Shown piece by piece: positions 5,299 through 6,930 of a stretch of 6,930 nt of DNA. Location of the stretch: contig JANYAL010000141.1 in NCBI GenBank assembly GCA_025361325.1, positions 1 through 6,930 on the forward strand, read 5' to 3'. This stretch comes from Bacteroidota bacterium (lineage in GTDB: Bacteria; Bacteroidota; Bacteroidia; Chitinophagales; Chitinophagaceae). A program made the position numbers and the translations under genes. Position 1 is the stretch's first letter. Each line of letters starts with the position of its first letter. The notes under the pieces are model-generated. The model had not been told where the DNA came from. It did no database searches and saw nothing but the letters and a program-made list of their open reading frames with translations.

Positions 5299-6930
5299 TT
5301 AACTGACCCCGCTACCTGTATTAATCAGATCTTCCGGATTGATAAAATGAAGTGTGCCAGATCCATCCTCAGCCATCAATATCATTCCCTGGCTCTCTAT
5401 TCCGCGCATCTTACGGGGTGCAAGGTTAACTACCACCACCACCTGTTTGCCAATAATCGCCGCCGGTTCAAAGTGCATGGCTATTCCGCTAACAATGGTC
5501 CTTTTCTCCCGGCCCAGGTCAACCTCCAATTTCAGTAACTTATCTGCCTTCTCCACTTTTTCAGCAGAAAGGATAGTACCCACTTTCAGATCGATCTTTG
5601 CAAAATCATCGAAAGTTATTTCCGGCTTGTGGGGTCCCGCTTCAGTAATTGGAATGTCCGGGGTCTTCTCTTCGTTCTTGTTTTCTTCCATATGTGTTGA
5701 TGTACTGATGGTTAGTCCTTTTTTTAGTTTTTCAACCTGTGCCGTTATCTCCCCGTCCTCTATCTTCCTGAACAGCAGTTGCGGTTCCCGCAAACTGTAG
5801 CCCACCCGAAGCAGGTTGGTCTTCCCTGCATTTTCCCAATCCAGCATTTTGTCAACCACTTTCATCATACCCAGCATCTTCTTTGCGGTATTAGGTAAAA
5901 AGGGATTTACCAGGATGGATAAGTTGGCAGTAAGCTGCAAACAAAGGTGCAAACAGTTATCAATTCGCTGCTGAGCTGCCGGGTTCTCGGCCACCTGCCG
6001 GGCAATGATCCAGGGTTCTTTCTCCTGCATATACTTGTTGCCCTTACGGCTCAGGTCGATCACTTCAAATAAAGCATCCCTGAATTTGAATTCTTCCAGT
6101 GATCCTTCCACCTTTCCCTTTGCATGGGCGATCTCTTTCATCAATGCCTTGTCTTTTTCATCCAGCATCTCTTCATGGAGTTTGGGCACTTTACCCCCGC
6201 ATAATTTGTGCATGAGCACCCAGGTGCGGTTTACAAAATTGCCAAATATGCTGGCTAGCTCACTGTTATTCCTGTCCTGGAAATCCTTCCAGGTAAAATC
6301 ATTGTCCTTCGTTTCGGGGGCATTGGCACACAAAACATACCGCAGCACATCTTCACAGCCCGGAAAATCAGCAATATACTCATGAACCCAAACGGCCCAG
6401 TTACGGCTGGTGGATACTTTTTCGCCCTCAATATTCAGGAATTCATTGGCAGGAACATTATCCGGAAGCACAAATCCACCATGGGCTTTTAGCATAGCCG
6501 GAAAGATGATGCAGTGGAATACGATATTATCCTTCCCGATGAAATGCACCAGTTTGGTGTCTTCCCTGCACCAGTAATCTTCCCACCGGGGGGTGAGTTC
6601 TTTGGTGGCACTGATATACCCGATAGGCGCATCAAACCATACATACAGTACCTTGCCCCCGGCATCCGGTAAAGGCACCTGTATGCCCCAGCTACTATCC
6701 CTTGTCATAGCCCGGCTCTGGAGCCCGCTGTCGAGCCAGCTCTTACATTGCCCGTATACGTTGTTCTTCCATTCCTTGTGCCCGTCCAATATCCATTCCT
6801 TCAGCCAGGACTCGTAATCTTGCAAGGGAAAATACCAATGCCTGGTCTTTCTTTTAATGGGTACGGCATCGCTTAGCGTACTCCTTGGGTTGATCAGTTG
6901 TTCCGGCGACAAGGCGCTACCGCATTTTTC
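5299..6930 (-). CDS. metG: Methionyl-tRNA synthetase, lacking N-terminal part (window edge)
   Basis: This enzyme charges tRNA-Met with methionine in the cytoplasm. The frame is open to the right window edge; a TTG at 6910-6912 is not the start, because the codons before it read EKCGSA and continue as LSPEQLINP, the usual second zinc-knuckle segment. The missing part should hold the HIGH motif and about 130-150 residues. Numbering from the edge, the sequence shows YVWFDAPIGYISATKE in the methionine-binding region, HFIGKDNIVFHC, the KMSKS-equivalent loop KVSTSR at 171-176 (nt 6403-6420), and an alpha-helical anticodon-binding domain with NDFTWKDFQDRNN and NKYMQEKEPW. An acidic linker near 410-437 leads to a C-terminal Trbp111/EMAP-type OB fold at about 438-543 (FAKIDLKVGTI, VSGIA, NLAPRKMRGIESQGM). 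Fusion of this OB domain is usual for long bacterial MetRS. The C-terminus is complete. Confidence 0.97.
   Translation of the reverse strand, partial: EKCGSALSPEQLINPRSTLSDAVPIKRKTRHWYFPLQDYESWLKEWILDGHKEWKNNVYGQCKSWLDSGLQSRAMTRDSSWGIQVPLPDAGGKVLYVWFDAPIGYISATKELTPRWEDYWCREDTKLVHFIGKDNIVFHCIIFPAMLKAHGGFVLPDNVPANEFLNIEGEKVSTSRNWAVWVHEYIADFPGCEDVLRYVLCANAPETKDNDFTWKDFQDRNNSELASIFGNFVNRTWVLMHKLCGGKVPKLHEEMLDEKDKALMKEIAHAKGKVEGSLEEFKFRDALFEVIDLSRKGNKYMQEKEPWIIARQVAENPAAQQRIDNCLHLCLQLTANLSILVNPFLPNTAKKMLGMMKVVDKMLDWENAGKTNLLRVGYSLREPQLLFRKIEDGEITAQVEKLKKGLTISTSTHMEENKNEEKTPDIPITEAGPHKPEITFDDFAKIDLKVGTILSAEKVEKADKLLKLEVDLGREKRTIVSGIAMHFEPAAIIGKQVVVVVNLAPRKMRGIESQGMILMAEDGSGTLHFINPEDLINTGSGVS

Noticed and set aside
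5354..5800. 148-residue plus-strand frame opposite metG
   Set aside because: It is antisense to the well-conserved OB domain and linker of metG, and its Ser/Pro/Thr-rich, low-complexity translation is typical of a shadow frame. The other plus-strand frames opposite metG (5347-5538, 6005-6385, 6593-6817) fail for the same reason.
6403..6420. Unusual KMSKS loop (KVSTSR) in metG as a possible novelty
   Set aside because: KxSTSR forms of this loop are, from general knowledge of the family, common in Bacteroidetes MetRS and not a sign of inactivity.
6910..6912. TTG as start of metG
   Set aside because: The upstream in-frame codons encode EKCGSA, the expected zinc-knuckle sequence, and the HIGH-containing catalytic half is missing, so this is a window-edge truncation.

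Overview
The window looks like chromosome from a Bacteroidetes bacterium, probably of the Chitinophagaceae type. The lineage is inferred from gene content and style: a methionyl-tRNA synthetase with a KxSTSR signature loop and a fused C-terminal tRNA-binding OB domain, a secreted WG-repeat protein, an LtaS-like membrane phosphotransferase, no clear Shine-Dalgarno sequences, and a TAnnTTTG promoter element. Five protein genes are supported. Two of them run off the window edges. No RNA gene, CRISPR array, transposase or integrase is visible.

Layout. Positions 2-1075 (+) hold the C-terminal part of an S41-family protease. It is clearly more AT-rich than the rest of the window. Just after its stop codon lies a long imperfect inverted repeat (1083-1142) that resembles an integron attC site. 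The rest of the 260-base gap up to 1335 has no gene but holds several shorter inverted repeats. Positions 1336-2148 (-) encode a membrane-anchored glycerophosphodiesterase-like protein whose first catalytic His appears to be replaced. Only three bases from its start codon, and divergent from it, positions 2152-4089 (+) encode a five-helix membrane protein with an LtaS/alkaline-phosphatase-superfamily catalytic domain. Facing it, 4116-5162 (-) encodes a secreted WG-repeat protein. Its probable intrinsic terminator lies inside the 3' end of the LtaS-like gene. Positions 5299-6930 (-) hold most of metG, which lacks its N-terminal coding part at the window edge.

How the genes may work together. 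The head-to-head LtaS-like and GDPD-like genes are the only pair with a plausible functional link. Both families handle phosphodiester-linked glycerol or similar headgroups outside the cytoplasm, so a joint role in envelope phospho-modification is a reasonable inference, not a demonstrated one. The WG-repeat gene and metG share a strand but are separated by a 136-base AT-rich spacer with terminator-like structure, so they are probably separate transcription units. I see no convincing new defence or mobile system. The most interesting features are the cassette-like left end, the GDPD-like protein without its usual His, the three-base divergent start region, and the terminator embedded in an opposing gene.
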